Counted from the first letter of the stretch, positions 10,981-22,862 are shown. The stretch is 64,000 nt of DNA from Hippopus hippopus (GCA_946811185.2 OX328100.1:19208999-19272998), one strand, 5' to 3'. Numbers and translations: made by a program. Notes: generated by a model not told the origin, from the sequence alone.

Positions 10981-11795
10981 GGGTTTATCGTTCCATTAAC
11001 CACGGGTGTGAAAAATGAGGCACAATTAATAAACCACGAAGGCGTGGCCCTAGTGGTTCATTCATAGCGCCTTATAACTCACAACGTGGTTTATTGAACG
11101 ATAAACCTCGATGGAAAGACGATTATTTCAATTCTAACGTAAACATTTCTTAATCAAAGGAAAACAAGTTTATTCTTAGTGTAAAAACGCGGATGCGGAC
11201 TATATTCCATTGAATAAACCATGACTGTTCCAGTTATTTAACAAAACTCAACCCCATTGCCCAGTCGGTAAAGATGAAAAGCACCAAAATTTCAATAAAA
11301 CCATATGCATCAAACACATCATAAAATACTGCACTATTTTTCTAATATATTTTCTCCTTTTCAAATGACAAAGAGGAATAAATGTATTGTCAAGCATCAG
11401 AGTCGCAATTCCTTCGAATGCTGTGAGTTTTACTCTACCCATCCCAATGCCATTTCCAATGCAACACTGGTCAATTTTGAACTTACCTTCAACTTGAAAA
11501 GACACTTGATTTACATTATGTTTACTGGTAACATTTCAAATAGTTCCATCGTTGTCAATTTTTATCAAAACATTTAATATCGGTAAATCATTGAGGAGTT
11601 TTCTTATCCTGAGTCAAAAAATGACGATTTGTTTACGTCAATTGACTTTCATTGGTAAACTATCGATTCGGAGGGCGAAGACATGGAACAGTCACGGGCG
11701 GCTTACTTTACATATAGAATGCCGTCACTGTACATAGTATGTCGTAGATTTTACCACGATTTCATTGCACTGTGTTTATAGAGCTGAATTCAAGT
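10981..11795 (+). repeat. Tandem segmental duplication, unit 2
   Basis: This is the second copy of the unit at 9478-10273. Short open frames overlap it on both strands, but none is conserved between the two copies, so I treat it as non-coding. Confidence 0.6.
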
Positions 11796-12944
11796 GTCAT
11801 GTTAAAATATGATTTTAAATATGTAGGGGAAAGTTCCCAACGAAAACATCTGTTGATTTTGAAGATCTATTTTACAAACATAAACACACAAGCATCGGTG
11901 TAATTAATTGACCTTTCTGCAAACGCGAGTTTGGCACGACCACCTCAGTAACGCGGTATTCCGGTTGCTACGCCTGACAAACTAGAAAATAGCGTCGAAT
12001 ACATAAAGAAAGGGAGTTAATTTCAGTTACATTCTAGTTCATGTTTCGGTCTTATATTTAAGCGCCCGAGTTTTTTTTCCCAAATTTCTTATCCTTGAAA
12101 AAATAACTTCCACGGTGACCTTCACGGTGACGAAATAAGCACGGATAGGTGCCATTCTTATTTTTTCCTGTTGTTTAGAATTATACTATAAGTTTGGAAA
12201 GTTTAAGAAAAATCAGTCCGTTAGTATGTATCTTTTTAAGATTAGCCCCAAATTCCATCAAACTACCTCCCTTTTCAACTCGATGATCTATATATAACAT
12301 GCATAGTTGTACATTTGCCCATGCTCAAAACCAGGCTTTTTTATATATTTTTTTGTGCAAAAATATATGAATTTTTATTAAAATGATGTATATTTGTATT
12401 TAGACCACGTTTGTAGCGACTTGACCAATCAGCGTTCAGTATTTCAATAGTATATATCGAAGATACAACTCCGGCAGTTGTATATCTGGATATACTATGC
12501 TAGTATATCCAGCACGTGAATTCCGACAATTTTTGTTTGCAGTGTCGAGTCGAGGCAAAATGTACCCTTCATGGTAAAACAATTTTGAAATATGATTTGA
12601 ACCGGATACAGCATTTCAATGTGTGAGTGCAGTACTATTCAAAGTGTCTATACGATGTACAAGCAATAAGGATCCAGTTTGAAAAAAAAAAAAACCTGTT
12701 ATGTTCACATTTTGGCTTTTCAAAACATACCATTGCCTTTACAACCATTTCTTTTTTTTAAATCTGAGGATTAAACACTTATTTTGGCTGAAAAAAATAT
12801 AACAAATTCGACTGCACTCTTTAGTTTGCATTGGTCTGAATAAAGTTAACGCCATTTAAATAGCCAAGCTTAAACGTCATATCACGAAGGACAGCGCACC
12901 TACGCATGAATATGTTGTTTTTAGTAATTTTTAAACCTTAACCT
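11796..12944. other. Non-coding, nothing recognised
   Basis: This AT-rich sequence contains poly-A and poly-T runs and a few TA-rich direct repeats near 12450-12510. I see no open frame, RNA gene or clear transposon. Confidence 0.3.
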
Positions 12945-13140
12945 GCTAAATAAGTGAAATGAAACCTTCAAGCCAATAGAAAAAAACCCAAATTTTGCTA
13001 CTTAAAGATATTTTAGGGAAAAGGACGCCATATCGGACAGTGTACATCCAAGATCAGACTGTGCACAATCTGTGCAGTCTGATCTGAATCTACATTGTCC
13101 GCAACAGATCCTTGAGTCGCTTAGCAGCCTGAAAATTAAG
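12945..13140 (+). repeat. Dispersed repeat family A, copy 3
   Basis: This copy shows the inverted GATCAGACTG/CAGTCTGATC pair clearly, with 'GAGTCGCTTAGCAGCC' at the end. It has no coding content. Confidence 0.55.
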
Positions 13141-13640
13141 CTCTATGGCTCTACAAAGTTTATGGCTCTACAAAGTTTACAAAATTTTCATGTACGGACT
13201 TGACATTGCTTACAAAAATTGGTCGAAATTCACGTATTGAACATAATTGAAAAAATATTCTCATCATCATTCCATGTGTTTCGTAGTAGAATAGAACAGT
13301 TCTGTCAAACTACAAGAGACAAATAGTAAATTCTAAACGATGAACGTCCCTTTAGTTTTTGACACTGTACATCAATCGAAACATAACGTTTTCAAAATAT
13401 TGCAAATACAAGTTCGCTCTTAACACTCCACAAATAGGTTTACTCTGATTAAAATCATAATGAATAATTTAGCATTCTTGATATTTATGAATTTGTACAT
13501 AATATTTACCTCTTTTGAACCAGGTTCAAAACTTTTGTTTTAACAGTCACGACGACTACATTTGTAACTAGTTTTTTATTTTATATAAATATAAACATAT
13601 AACATAAAAAGCACGAATAAATAGTCACGTGGTCTAAGTA

Positions 13641-13735
13641 AGATAGAAAATCTCGTGCCGTGATATATGGGAAATATACACTCGCTAACGCTCGTGTATA
13701 TTTCCCATATACCACGGCACTCGTTTTCTATCCTA
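13641..13735. repeat. Long inverted repeat around a short loop
   Basis: The arms run from 'GATAGAAAATCTCGTGCCGTG' through 'ATATGGGAAATATACAC' and return as the complement, ending 'CTATC', with a loop of about 12 bases (TCGCTAACGCTC). The stem is about 40 bp with a few mismatches. It is probably a foldback transposon remnant. Confidence 0.6.
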
Positions 13736-15288
13736 TACATTTTTTCTGTAACTTTCCCGTGTAACTGACTATTAAAGAAAGGCGCTTTAAGTCCAATATA
13801 AGCTGAATTTTGGTACTGTATATACCTTTTTCAAAGGCAAATTTCTCCGAAACGAGCACGAAGACCCACATGTTTTTTTTTTTAACTACAATCTCCTTGA
13901 GACATGGCGAGCTTTGTATGTGCAAAGTTTAAAAAAAAAAAAATGTCAGTTAGGAAAATTTGTCATATACGTCGTCAAGTGAAATCCCTGAGTTGGTGAC
14001 TGGAAATTTCGGCCCAATATAGGCCAGGTCTATTACATTTTCTACCCATAACAATTTAAGTCCATTTCAATTTCGGTCCATAATCGGTACATGTACATCG
14101 AAATAATTCCACAATCAGGCCATATGCGGGGCTGAAATGTCCCGGAATTGTTACATCAAGAAAAGAGCTGCCAAGCTAGGAAAACATTTTGGGTACGTAC
14201 AAGTTATTTAACCCTTTTTACAACCCCGAGGAAAAGGGCTTTTGACGAGGTACTCGGTATTTTTCTTTCACAATATTATTTAAAGCCTTCGTCCTCACGG
14301 TCGCAGAAACACTGAATTGTTAGATCTAGTACAGACTCTTACGAACTAAAAACGCGGATTGAAATTAAATCACTTAAGCTTCTAACGGCCGCCTGTGGTG
14401 TACCTTTCTCTAAACGGCGTAGATTTACGAAATTTTAGGGAGATTGAATATTCACATGTACGATCCCTGCTTTAGCAAAAGATATGAACAGACGTAAAAG
14501 TTATGATGCAAATATTTACTCAATTCGTAAAATTACGCAGTTCAGTGAAACTTGTTTCCAGGCTTGAAGCATTCCTTAAAAAAACTGCGTACGCAAATTC
14601 TGTGCGTACGCAGTTTAGTGACAGGTGTTTAGTTGGATAGAAGCATACTGTTATACAGCTGGGTTCGTATTGACCAATCATTCTGAATATTGTATTCTCA
14701 GCCGTATTCTAGATATAGAATGTAACGGAACTTCTAATTTGGGAAACTATCTGATTGGTGAATATGTGGTTGATACTAGCCCTGCTCCAAGACGTAGCGC
14801 TAAACCTATACTTATAATGTCTTCTTGTGTAATAAAATAAAACACGACTTTTACCTTGTGGAAAACTGTTCCCAATGAGAACGTCTATTGATTTTAAAGA
14901 ACCCTTTCACAAAAATGAAAAAAAAAAAAAAGAAGTTTCCAAAAGAAGTTTCCAAAAGCATTTCTGCTACATGGTTGCCACATCTCATTTCTGTCTTATA
15001 TGAATTTCACCATTACTGGTCTAGGTTTCTGTAGCACATTGTCAATCCACACTTCAACGTGATCAGTGTAGTCAGCTTCATTCAAGTCAGAGGTTTCCGT
15101 TGTCAAATCAAACGCTTTAACTATTGACCAAACGACGACATTTTAGACTCGTCAAAATTGTAAGCAACAACATCAACAGTACTATTGTCTATATTAAACT
15201 TTTTTTGTTTGAAGGGCAATAAAGGGGTCGTTCAAAACTCTAGGTCAGTGTCTCTCACCTGAAGTGAAACATAGCTGTATTACTTGTT
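13736..15288. other. Non-coding upstream of the GTPase 3' end
   Basis: No gene is supported. A 14-bp-stem hairpin (AAACTGCGTACGCA and its complement, 7-base loop) lies at 14582-14616. The sequence 14870-14960 has a poly-A run and a 15-bp tandem duplication (AAGAAGTTTCCAAAA). The rest is AT-rich and unrecognised. Confidence 0.35.
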
Positions 15289-15501
15289 TTATTGGAGATT
15301 TTGTCCCTCACGAAGCAAAAGATCCTTTAGTTTATGAGCATCTTCACCCATTTTATCAGCCACTTGTCCAAGGCTGTATACACAGTATTGATATGAATCT
15401 TTCAAGCCCTTTGTTATTCTTACAAGAGACAAAGGCACTACTACGTCGCCGAAACTTTCATTTTTAACTAATGAACTCATCAGATCAGAAACATTTTGTT
15501 T
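15289..15501 (-). pseudogene. C-terminal tail of IRG-like GTPase, beyond an in-frame stop
   Basis: The reading frame of the GTPase gene 15502-16656 continues without a shift past a single TAG (15504-15502) for a further 70 codons, and ends at 15289. The tail is helical (SLVRITKGLKD, then LGQVADKMGEDAHKLKDLL). IRG proteins normally end in a helical C-terminal domain and are about 400-460 residues long, so this tail belongs to the gene. The TAG is a nonsense change, a polymorphism or a sequencing error. Confidence 0.7.
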
Positions 15502-16656
15502 CTATTTAGTAACTGTGTCGGCAATGACCTCCCTTGTTTGCGATCGATCTGGTAATTGGGCCAGTCTCCCATCCTCGAGACCAAGCTGATTTCGATACAA
15601 TTCTATCTCTTCTGAGATTAGCTTGTAATCTAAATTTTCCCTGAATTCTTCGGAAAAGGCAAAAAGATTTTTCAAAGACGAAAGGGCAATCAGCCAACGT
15701 CTTTGTTTTAGAACCTTAACCTTTTCATCAATAATTTTTGAAAATTGTCCTTCCAAATTTAGCAACACTGCTTCCTGTTTTGCTGCTGGGGCTTCTTTAA
15801 CGATGTCAACGAGCAAGTCTTCGAACTGTAGGTGAGGATGTTCTTTCTCAAGGCTGTCAACGAAATAAACTTGAGAATCGATTTTCATTTCTTCCTTGTA
15901 TTTTGTAATAGTTTCGTCTATAATTTCCCTTTCTGATTTGCCAAGATTTGACTTTTTCCTTCTTCTCTCGTTGTTTACATCTTGCATTATCTTACTCCTT
16001 ACGAGAAATACCGGCTTTTGTAATCGCGCCATTTCTTCACGCAACCATATTTCATCCTCAGTAAAACGTGAAGAAGCAAGAATTATGATGAAGTCATATC
16101 TGTCTATACCAACCTTTTCGTTCGATAGATAGGACTTTCTTGGAAACTCCTTTGTGCCGACTCCCGGAACATACCACAGTATAATGTTTTCATGCCTTAG
16201 ATCGGGATATGCACAGGCCTCCATTGTGGTTTGTGTGACGCCTACAGGTGCAGCCCCTTCATCGTCGTCATATTCAATGTTTCTGTACGCGTTGATAAAT
16301 GAAGATTTACCGACACCAGTTTTGCCAATGACACCGATATTTACAGGTATTTTCTCCCACATTTCTCTCATTTCTTCCACATATTTAAGTACATCAGCCA
16401 TGCCTCCTTGATCAAACCTTTTCCTTATCTCCGCCATTTTTATTTCTGTATCATTATCATCGAGATTGAATTCTGCCATCTGAAGCCGACAAAGACGCTC
16501 AAGTTTTCTGTCCAGTACTAAATCCATGTCAATTTTTTTTCGAACTGAAAAGATATGAAAGAGTATTGCTGTCCAGACTGGTGAAGAAGTAACGTTGTAT
16601 GATACACCTCGAATTTGACTCCTATTCAAGTCTGCTTTTAGTTTAAACAGATTCAT
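15502..16656 (-). CDS. Immunity-related GTPase (IRG)-like protein, C-terminally cut by a stop
   Basis: Members of this dynamin-like family bind pathogen vacuoles or membranes in cell-autonomous immunity; the role in this animal is inferred only. The 384-codon intronless frame starts at ATG 16656. It has a helical N-terminus (residues 1-100), a P-loop GKTGVGKS at 111-118, a switch-I-like PVGVTQTT at 137-144, a G3 motif VPGVGT at 163-168, a G4-like VRSK at 219-222, and then helices. In IRG proteins G3 is usually D-x-P-G; here the Asp position is Tyr, which may impair hydrolysis. A single TAG ends the frame, while 70 further in-frame codons follow at 15501-15289. The nearest alternative family is GIMAP/AIG1 GTPases, but the overall layout fits IRG better. 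No neighbouring gene shares the region. Confidence 0.75.
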   Translation of the reverse strand: MNLFKLKADLNRSQIRGVSYNVTSSPVWTAILFHIFSVRKKIDMDLVLDRKLERLCRLQMAEFNLDDNDTEIKMAEIRKRFDQGGMADVLKYVEEMREMWEKIPVNIGVIGKTGVGKSSFINAYRNIEYDDDEGAAPVGVTQTTMEACAYPDLRHENIILWYVPGVGTKEFPRKSYLSNEKVGIDRYDFIIILASSRFTEDEIWLREEMARLQKPVFLVRSKIMQDVNNERRRKKSNLGKSEREIIDETITKYKEEMKIDSQVYFVDSLEKEHPHLQFEDLLVDIVKEAPAAKQEAVLLNLEGQFSKIIDEKVKVLKQRRWLIALSSLKNLFAFSEEFRENLDYKLISEEIELYRNQLGLEDGRLAQLPDRSQTREVIADTVTK

Positions 16657-16984
16657 TTCGCATTAAGTGTGAAACAAGTTCTTACACCTTATACCAATCA
16701 CTCTCGAAGATTATTTCATTTTACCTTGACCAGTTATTTCACCTTGATCTGGACAGTTTGGCACCGATCATAACGGGACTTTAAACACGGAGGCGTGGCT
16801 GTGAGATACCGACGCTATATATATATCAGAACAACAATATTTTTTCAAAATATTTTTCAAAACATCATTTATGCGCGAATTGGTTTCTGGTTGTTAACTT
16901 TTCACGACTTCATTTTTCAATTTTTTTTGCCAGAAGTATTTGGGACTACTTATAGCAATAAAATTCTGTTCTGTTCTCTTCTGT

Positions 16985-17049
<65 letters not shown>

Positions 17050-17240
17050 CTATCTTCCACGCAGTCTACTAAGCAATCGAAAAAGTACTTTATATAATTC
17101 ATTTTATTTTGAACCATAAATTCACATCTTCCACAATTGTTTTATGTAAAACATTTTTCGTAGTTTGAATGAGTATGATAATTCATATGCACCTTTTCTA
17201 TTTCCTCATCGATTTTAATGCCAAGATGACTGGAGGGAAA
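16657..17240. other. Non-coding, contains the (CA)n microsatellite
   Basis: No gene is recognised. A pure (AC)n run of about 31 units occupies 16988-17049. The sequence 5' of the GTPase start has no obvious TATA box. Confidence 0.5.
16988..17049. repeat. (AC)n microsatellite
   Basis: This is an uninterrupted dinucleotide run of about 31 units. The open frame across it (alternating Thr-His) is an artefact. Confidence 0.95.
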
Positions 17241-17651
17241 AATCAAAGCGTTGAGAACGCTGAAGTGGTACTTGTCAAGGAAGCCATTGTGTGGAATCAA
17301 TAATTTGAAAGAAAAAGAGAAAAAATATTCAAACACTGGCTTGAAAGTCAACCTAGAATACCCTTTTGGTTGAAGGGAGAGTACTCATGACAAAGTTAGG
17401 ATTATTTGTGGTCTCCCTTTTATCATAAGGAGGAGTCAGGAGTAACGTCCCTTGACAGTAGGATGCATGATGGGTAGAGAAAGGAACCGTGTAAATATAT
17501 TAAACAAAATTAAGTTTGTACCTGAAAACTATGATTTTAAAATATCTTTGGCCGTTCACATTAAATTTCCAACATTACAATCAATTACTTCGATCTATAA
17601 ATATTCATGCCCAATCAAATGGAGTAGCGCGTAATCATGGTATGAACAAGT
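17241..17651 (+). repeat. Dispersed repeat D, copy 2
   Basis: This is a direct copy of 6108-6535, with 'GCCGTTCACATTAAATTTCC' and 'GATCTATAAATATTCATGC' in the same order. Confidence 0.65.
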
Positions 17652-19834
17652 CAGTGGACGAACTGGTTTTGGAACGAAAAAGTTTAGGACCAAGCGATCG
17701 TTAGACGAATTTTGTATCAATGTTTTAATAGAAGGCTTTGAGCGAGTGAAGCTATTTTCAATCAAAAATTAGTATTTCTACGATCGATGGTCTCACCCAG
17801 TGTATTTTAACATGCCTTTTCAATTACATACCTGAGTGCTACCGAAAAACTCATTTGCCTGAGAAAAATTGAGTTTAATTGGGTTTATTTCCAAAATACG
17901 ATACATGGTCTTCAAAATTCAATACTGAACTCTTAGTGGTATTGTCTTCGACAAATAGCACAAAAACTCAAAAACTGACGTTATCATATAGCTGATACTG
18001 CAAAGATATTTTTCGCGATCTGATCAGATAATATGCTCCGAATTCCCACTGGCAGCTCCGGAGAACAGCAAAGTTCTCCTGTCACGAATCTGAGACTCCA
18101 CATCAGATTGTCGTGAAAATATCTCTGGCTACTTTAATCAAAGTCATGTCAGCACTGTAATCGGTCGACACTGAATAACTACAAAAGTGTGAAATCTCAA
18201 ATCAAATGGCAGTTGTTTGAACTATTTATGGGATAGAAATCCTATACATGATAACAAAGCCACGTAGTAACCCACTTTTTAACTGTCCTTTACAAATTAG
18301 TAGTTTAATGGAATGCTACATATATATGTTTGCCGGTTGACAGCAACAGAACGTTAAATATATGTGACAATTCTGATCAGTAGTACCCATCACCAAGCTT
18401 TAGCGATCACTCATCCTGAATAACAGTACCTATCAACCTTTTAGATACGTTCAACAATATACAAATATTCTTTTCTGTAACTTTTGAAATTTTGGTAACT
18501 GTACCGTAATATATTGTCATATTATCAATAATATCCATACTTTAAAATGGTATGAATAAGTCGCATAGAATATGCCTGTCTTATAACTATCAAATTGTTT
18601 ACTTTTTGCTGCAAGTAGGCCTTTTACTTTATCCAGTTGTAAGAAGCCATCGTGTTTATCTGGACAAATTGTCCTACCTATTTTTTTGAATGACTAAATT
18701 GATCTGGGCAAAATCGTTCTGTCCAAAAAACTGGCTGGCAAGTTTCTCCCACATTTGTTTCAAAAAATGTAATATCTTCCCAACCCTCACCCCTTTCCAA
18801 ATGATGTAATTTTAGACTTGTCCAAATCCAAAGCTTTTTGCACATACGAATCAAATGTAGACCACTTGATGATCTGAATCGTCGAAAGGACAAAAAAAAA
18901 AAAAAAAAAAAAAAACCTGGTGGGAAAAGGAGAAAACGGTGGTTATCTGTATCTTCCTTTTTTCTACAATGTTTTTAACAGTCGTCTTCTTCTGGGTCAA
19001 CAAAAACGGCATAGTTTGGTTAAGAGTTAAAGCACTCAATTATGGCCTTTTACAGTCAGAAAAACAATATCCAAACATTGCAATTTCATGGTCTTTATTT
19101 TTATTTCATACATATCCTACATAAACAGACAATTAAGATCTTAGATATGTAATTTTATTGATCTGCATTGCATTCAAAGGACAGTCTAATCTTGACCTTC
19201 AAAAGCGACTTTACTTGTCGTTAGACAACACAGGTCATTTTATTTGAGTCATTCTAATGAGCAAAAGCATCACTACAGTAATCCTTTTGTTCTTAACCTG
19301 AAACATGGAGGATGAGATTCGACTAATATGGAGTAGCTAATGAGACAAACATCTCACTTAGTTTTACACGTAAAGCACTGAACTAATGAAATAGATATGT
19401 GAAGCGTGGAAAAGCAGCCTAACTATTACTGGACCATTGCTGTTTTAATAAGAATATCTCAGAAAACTGGCCTAACGAACAGATCTGATTGCATGTTCTG
19501 TGCTGTCTGGTCTGAATCTGCGCTCGCCGAAAGAGCCTTTTTTACCTGGTCAATTGGTTCAGACATGGAGAGTATGACTTTAATTGAGCTTATTTGTTTT
19601 GCACTTTCACTTTTTTCTTCCATGAAAATGTTTTACCAGTGAAATTACAAATGTTGAAATTCTTTCAAACGATGAGGAAAAAAGATCTAACATGCTGAAT
19701 ACATGCAGCTTTTCCCACTACATTTTAAAGCCCCACAGGATTGTTTACTCAACATTTGACATACTGATTTCAGTCTTTAGAATATCATCAAGAAGAAACA
19801 TGTTTACGAGTGAGCCGTGCCACTCTGACCAAGT
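17652..19834. other. Non-coding, repeat traces
   Basis: No gene is supported. A fragment of MITE family B with a long poly-A run spans about 18660-19040. A trace of family A lies near 19470-19520 (GATCTGATTGCATG). Otherwise the stretch is unrecognised AT-rich sequence. Confidence 0.35.
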
Positions 19835-21040
19835 TTCATACGTAACGGGCTGTACAAGTTGCCTTTAGAGTGCAAACTAATTTTCCTAGCATTCGTGCGA
19901 GTGACCTACTTTTTGACCCGACAAGACCCAATTTTAAACTTAAACTCTATGTCATCGAAGGGCGCTTGGAAACTTATTCACAGCAGCGGCGAATGATATC
20001 ACCCTGAGCCGAAGGCCAGCCATGAATAAGTTTCCAAGCGCCCTGCCACCTGACTAAACAACTAATCTTGTAGACTACACATGCTAAATTTTCAGTCAGA
20101 CCTCCATGAAACTCAGTTGGAAAGGTTCGACATATCGGCATTTTTATTTAAATATGAATTTAAACTACTTTTATTTAAATAACTATTCATATTACGATTT
20201 GTTGGCAAAAATTAACTACCATTATTTGCCTGAAAGGACGATAAGTTTGTTTTTCAACTTTACAATGCATGACCTTTGACACTTCACGATTTGGTTACAT
20301 AACAAAGGAATGACTCGTTTTAACTCTGTGCATTTGTTTTAGAATGACAACAAACGATAATACAATTAAGTATATTCATTTATTTTCAAAAACAATCCAC
20401 TTTAATGACAACCATCACAGGAAACTAGTAATAATAACGGCGAACAAGCTCCAAAGTCGGCGACTCGCATCGATCAACGCTGCCATGTTGTCCCAGTGAC
20501 CTACTTTTTGACCCTATGTGACCCATTTTTAAATTTGTCTGAGATATGTTCAAGACAAACATTCTTACCAAGTTTCACGAGTTTCAGGCTGAAAAGTTGG
20601 CCTCTAGAATGCGCACAAGGTTTTCCTATGATCTGGAACAGTGACTTACTTTTTAACCGGACATAAACCAACTTTTTACTTGTCAGTTATACCATAAAGA
20701 TAAACATTCTAATCAAGTTACATGCATATCAAACTGAAAATGTGGCCTCGAGAGTGCACGAAAGATTTTATAAGGTTAGGCCCAATGACCTACCTTTTGA
20801 CCTGATGTGACCCAATTTGGCCGAGATACTATCAAGACAATCATTCTGACCAAGTTTCATGGGTGTCGCTATGACCTACCTTGTGACTGATTTGACCCAA
20901 TTTCAAACTCGTCCGCGATATTATCAAGACAAACATACTGAACAATATTCATGAGAAAATTCGACCTCTAGAATGCTCTCAAGGTTTGTCTACGAATTGG
21001 CCCGGTGACCTACTTTTTGTTTGCGCTTATTACAAATGTT
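19835..21040 (+). repeat. Old tandem copies of the 'GTGACCTACTTTTTGACC' repeat family
   Basis: Degenerate units of about 150-200 bp recur with the shared core 'GTGACCTAC TTTTTGACCC', 'ATCAAGACAAACATTCTGACC', 'GTTTCA' and 'GTGGCCTC'. Younger relatives make up 38496-41187 and 62460-63275. A separate hairpin (22-bp arms AGGGCGCTTGGAAACTTATT and complement, 42-base loop) interrupts it at 19959-20044. Confidence 0.5.
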
Positions 21041-21972
21041 AACTAGAAGTCATTATAAGTGAATCATTAATTCTTTTCTGAGCTAACATCAAACATTTCA
21101 CAAAATTTTTATTATCAACAACACTTGAGGACAGCTTGTAAAAACAAGTAGCAACAATGTGGTAAAAGGGTAAATTAACCGTAAAGAAATAATGGTGCAT
21201 AAAGATTACCATAATATCTCTTCAATGTTGTAAGCGATAAATAAAAGGATAGTCAAGCTAATTTTAACCACCACTTGTGTATAGAACTCATCTGAATTGT
21301 ATATCATCCTATTCAATAATTTTAATAAAAATGAGTCTGTGTTAAACAACCTCTTGTCCCAGGAGGTTTATTTTGTTTGTTTCTATGGGTGGCTAATTTT
21401 GGCAAGGGTGATTGAATTCGTCAAGTCAGTCAGTGCTATTGCAAGAGAAGTTAGTGTTTTCTGAACAAATTGTCCGCTCACTTTCAGTACGCTGAATAGT
21501 TCGAAAAAACAAGCCTTAATCGTAACACTGCATTTTAAACTAATGGAGATTATTTGTGAAACTATTCACAAGTATAAAGGTTGAAGTAATGTGTTACAAG
21601 CCTCGAAGAATAGAAAAAAAATCATAACCATTATATTCTTTCCTCTCGACATTTGTAGTTGTGATTGTTATGCTGTATCCAGCACGACCGGCTCAACGTG
21701 TCCATATACTATTTTTTTTTCTGCGATTTTTACGTAATAGATTCATAACCGATGGATTCAGCTTACAAGTACAAGACTAAAAAGAAAAAGTCTATTTTTA
21801 CAGAAAAGCTGAGAACATAATAATTACAAGTACAAGACTAAGAAGAAAAAGTCTATTTTTATAGAAAAATTGAGCACATAATAATGAGTCATGTAGATAA
21901 CTGCTTGTGTCAGCAGACCAGTTTTCGGGAACATCAATGAATATCAGCCACATTGAGACATTACTCGTAAAC
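21041..21972. other. Left flank of the Polinton, non-coding
   Basis: AT-rich sequence without recognisable genes. Positions 21763-21885 contain a 63-bp tandem duplication (TACAAGTACAAGACTAA, then AAGTCTATTTTTA). Confidence 0.4.
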
Positions 21973-21978
21973 ATCTAT
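21973..21978. repeat. Polinton target site duplication, left (ATCTAT)
   Basis: It directly abuts the outermost ACTACAAGG of the left inverted repeat and is identical to 42101-42106. Six-base duplications are characteristic of Polinton/Maverick integration. Confidence 0.9.
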
Positions 21979-22416
21979 ACTACAAGGACGCCAAGACAGG
22001 AAATGACTTAAGTGGGTCTTAGGTGGTTCTTAAGTGGTAATTGACGTCATCAGCGTCACGCGGACGTGAGTCATTAACGTCACGAGGCCGCGCGTCACTA
22101 CTACAAGGACGCCACTGTAACCCCAAAACAGGAAATGACTTAAGTGGCTCTTAAGTGGTTCTAAAGTGGTCATTGACGTCAGCAGCGTCACGCGGACGTG
22201 AGTCATTAACGTCACGAGGCCGCGCGTCACCGTCTAAGAATAGTAACGACGCGGGAAGAAGCGGAAACGGCTACTTATGCGGTGGCCGCAATGCGACGGA
22301 AGTCCTTTTACCTTATATGAAACGAAAAGGACGCCATTTCAATAAGCCGAACGACCCAATGAAACGTCGCCACGCGCAAGACGGTACTTGAGATGATCGG
22401 ACGTGGATCAATGAAA
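21979..22416 (+). repeat. Left terminal inverted repeat, with a duplicated outer end
   Basis: Positions 22100-22416 match the reverse complement of the right end over about 315 bp. The outermost 121 bp (21979-22099) is a second, slightly shortened copy of 22100-22230, so the left end has two tandem termini where the right end has one. Each copy contains TGACGTCA (22042-22049, 22174-22181) and TGAGTCA (22067-22073, 22199-22205). Confidence 0.9.
22042..22073. promoter_or_regulatory. CRE and AP-1-like sites in the left terminal repeat
   Basis: TGACGTCA at 22042-22049 is a perfect palindromic cAMP-response element. TGAGTCA at 22067-22073 is a perfect AP-1 site. They recur at 22174-22205 and, inverted, at 41995-42026. 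Binding is inferred from the consensus only; they may serve transcription, or replication or integration. Confidence 0.5.
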
Positions 22417-22658
22417 GGTGTAAAAGAGCGTTGACGTCTGCGATTTTTTAGTGTGAGGACGTCGTTTTATTTACGGAATATTAGGATACCTAATCCAGGT
22501 AAAATTTCATTATATATATGTATGTGAAATAAGAAATTCGTAACAACAAGTCCCCCTTTTTATATATATACAGTTTTATAATTACAGTTTCTTGTCAAAC
22601 AACATAACATATCAAAAGCATGTAATAAATCACAGAGTAACACGTGATCAAATAGCCA

Positions 22659-22862
22659 TTACAACAATTCTCTACCTAGATCTCTTCGATGTTGAGGAAG
22701 AGAAGCAGAAATAAAAACTTCTTTTATGAATTTTGCCAAATTTAATAAATGTAATTTATTATTGTTATTTAACATAAAAATGAATTTGTTCATACTCGAT
22801 CGTAAATAATAGTTCTTCTTTATGAAAGTTCTTCTTAAATCATCATAAGCATCACAAACCAA
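22659..22862 (-). CDS. Possible small leftward gene or exon, unknown
   Basis: This open stretch of 67 codons has protein-like composition, with two amphipathic segments rich in Leu, Phe and Lys and a basic end (HRRDLGREL). It lacks an ATG at its 5' end. A splice-acceptor-like pyrimidine tract ending in TAG lies just upstream, but an in-frame TAA then intervenes. It sits between the inverted repeat and the last exon of the coiled-coil gene. It could be the last exon of a broken gene or chance. I recognise no family. Confidence 0.25.
   Translation of the reverse strand: MVCDAYDDLRRTFIKKNYYLRSSMNKFIFMLNNNNKLHLLNLAKFIKEVFISASLPQHRRDLGRELL

Noticed and set aside
15896..16411. Plus-strand frames across the GTPase gene
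   Set aside because: They are shadows of the minus-strand gene, with no recognisable domain.
16795..17097. A 100-codon frame with a Thr-His run
   Set aside because: It is created by the (AC)n microsatellite.
22155..22391. A 78-codon open frame in the left inverted repeat with a counterpart at 42045-41809
   Set aside because: The two copies differ mostly by amino-acid-changing substitutions, so the shared frame follows from TIR similarity and not from protein-level selection.
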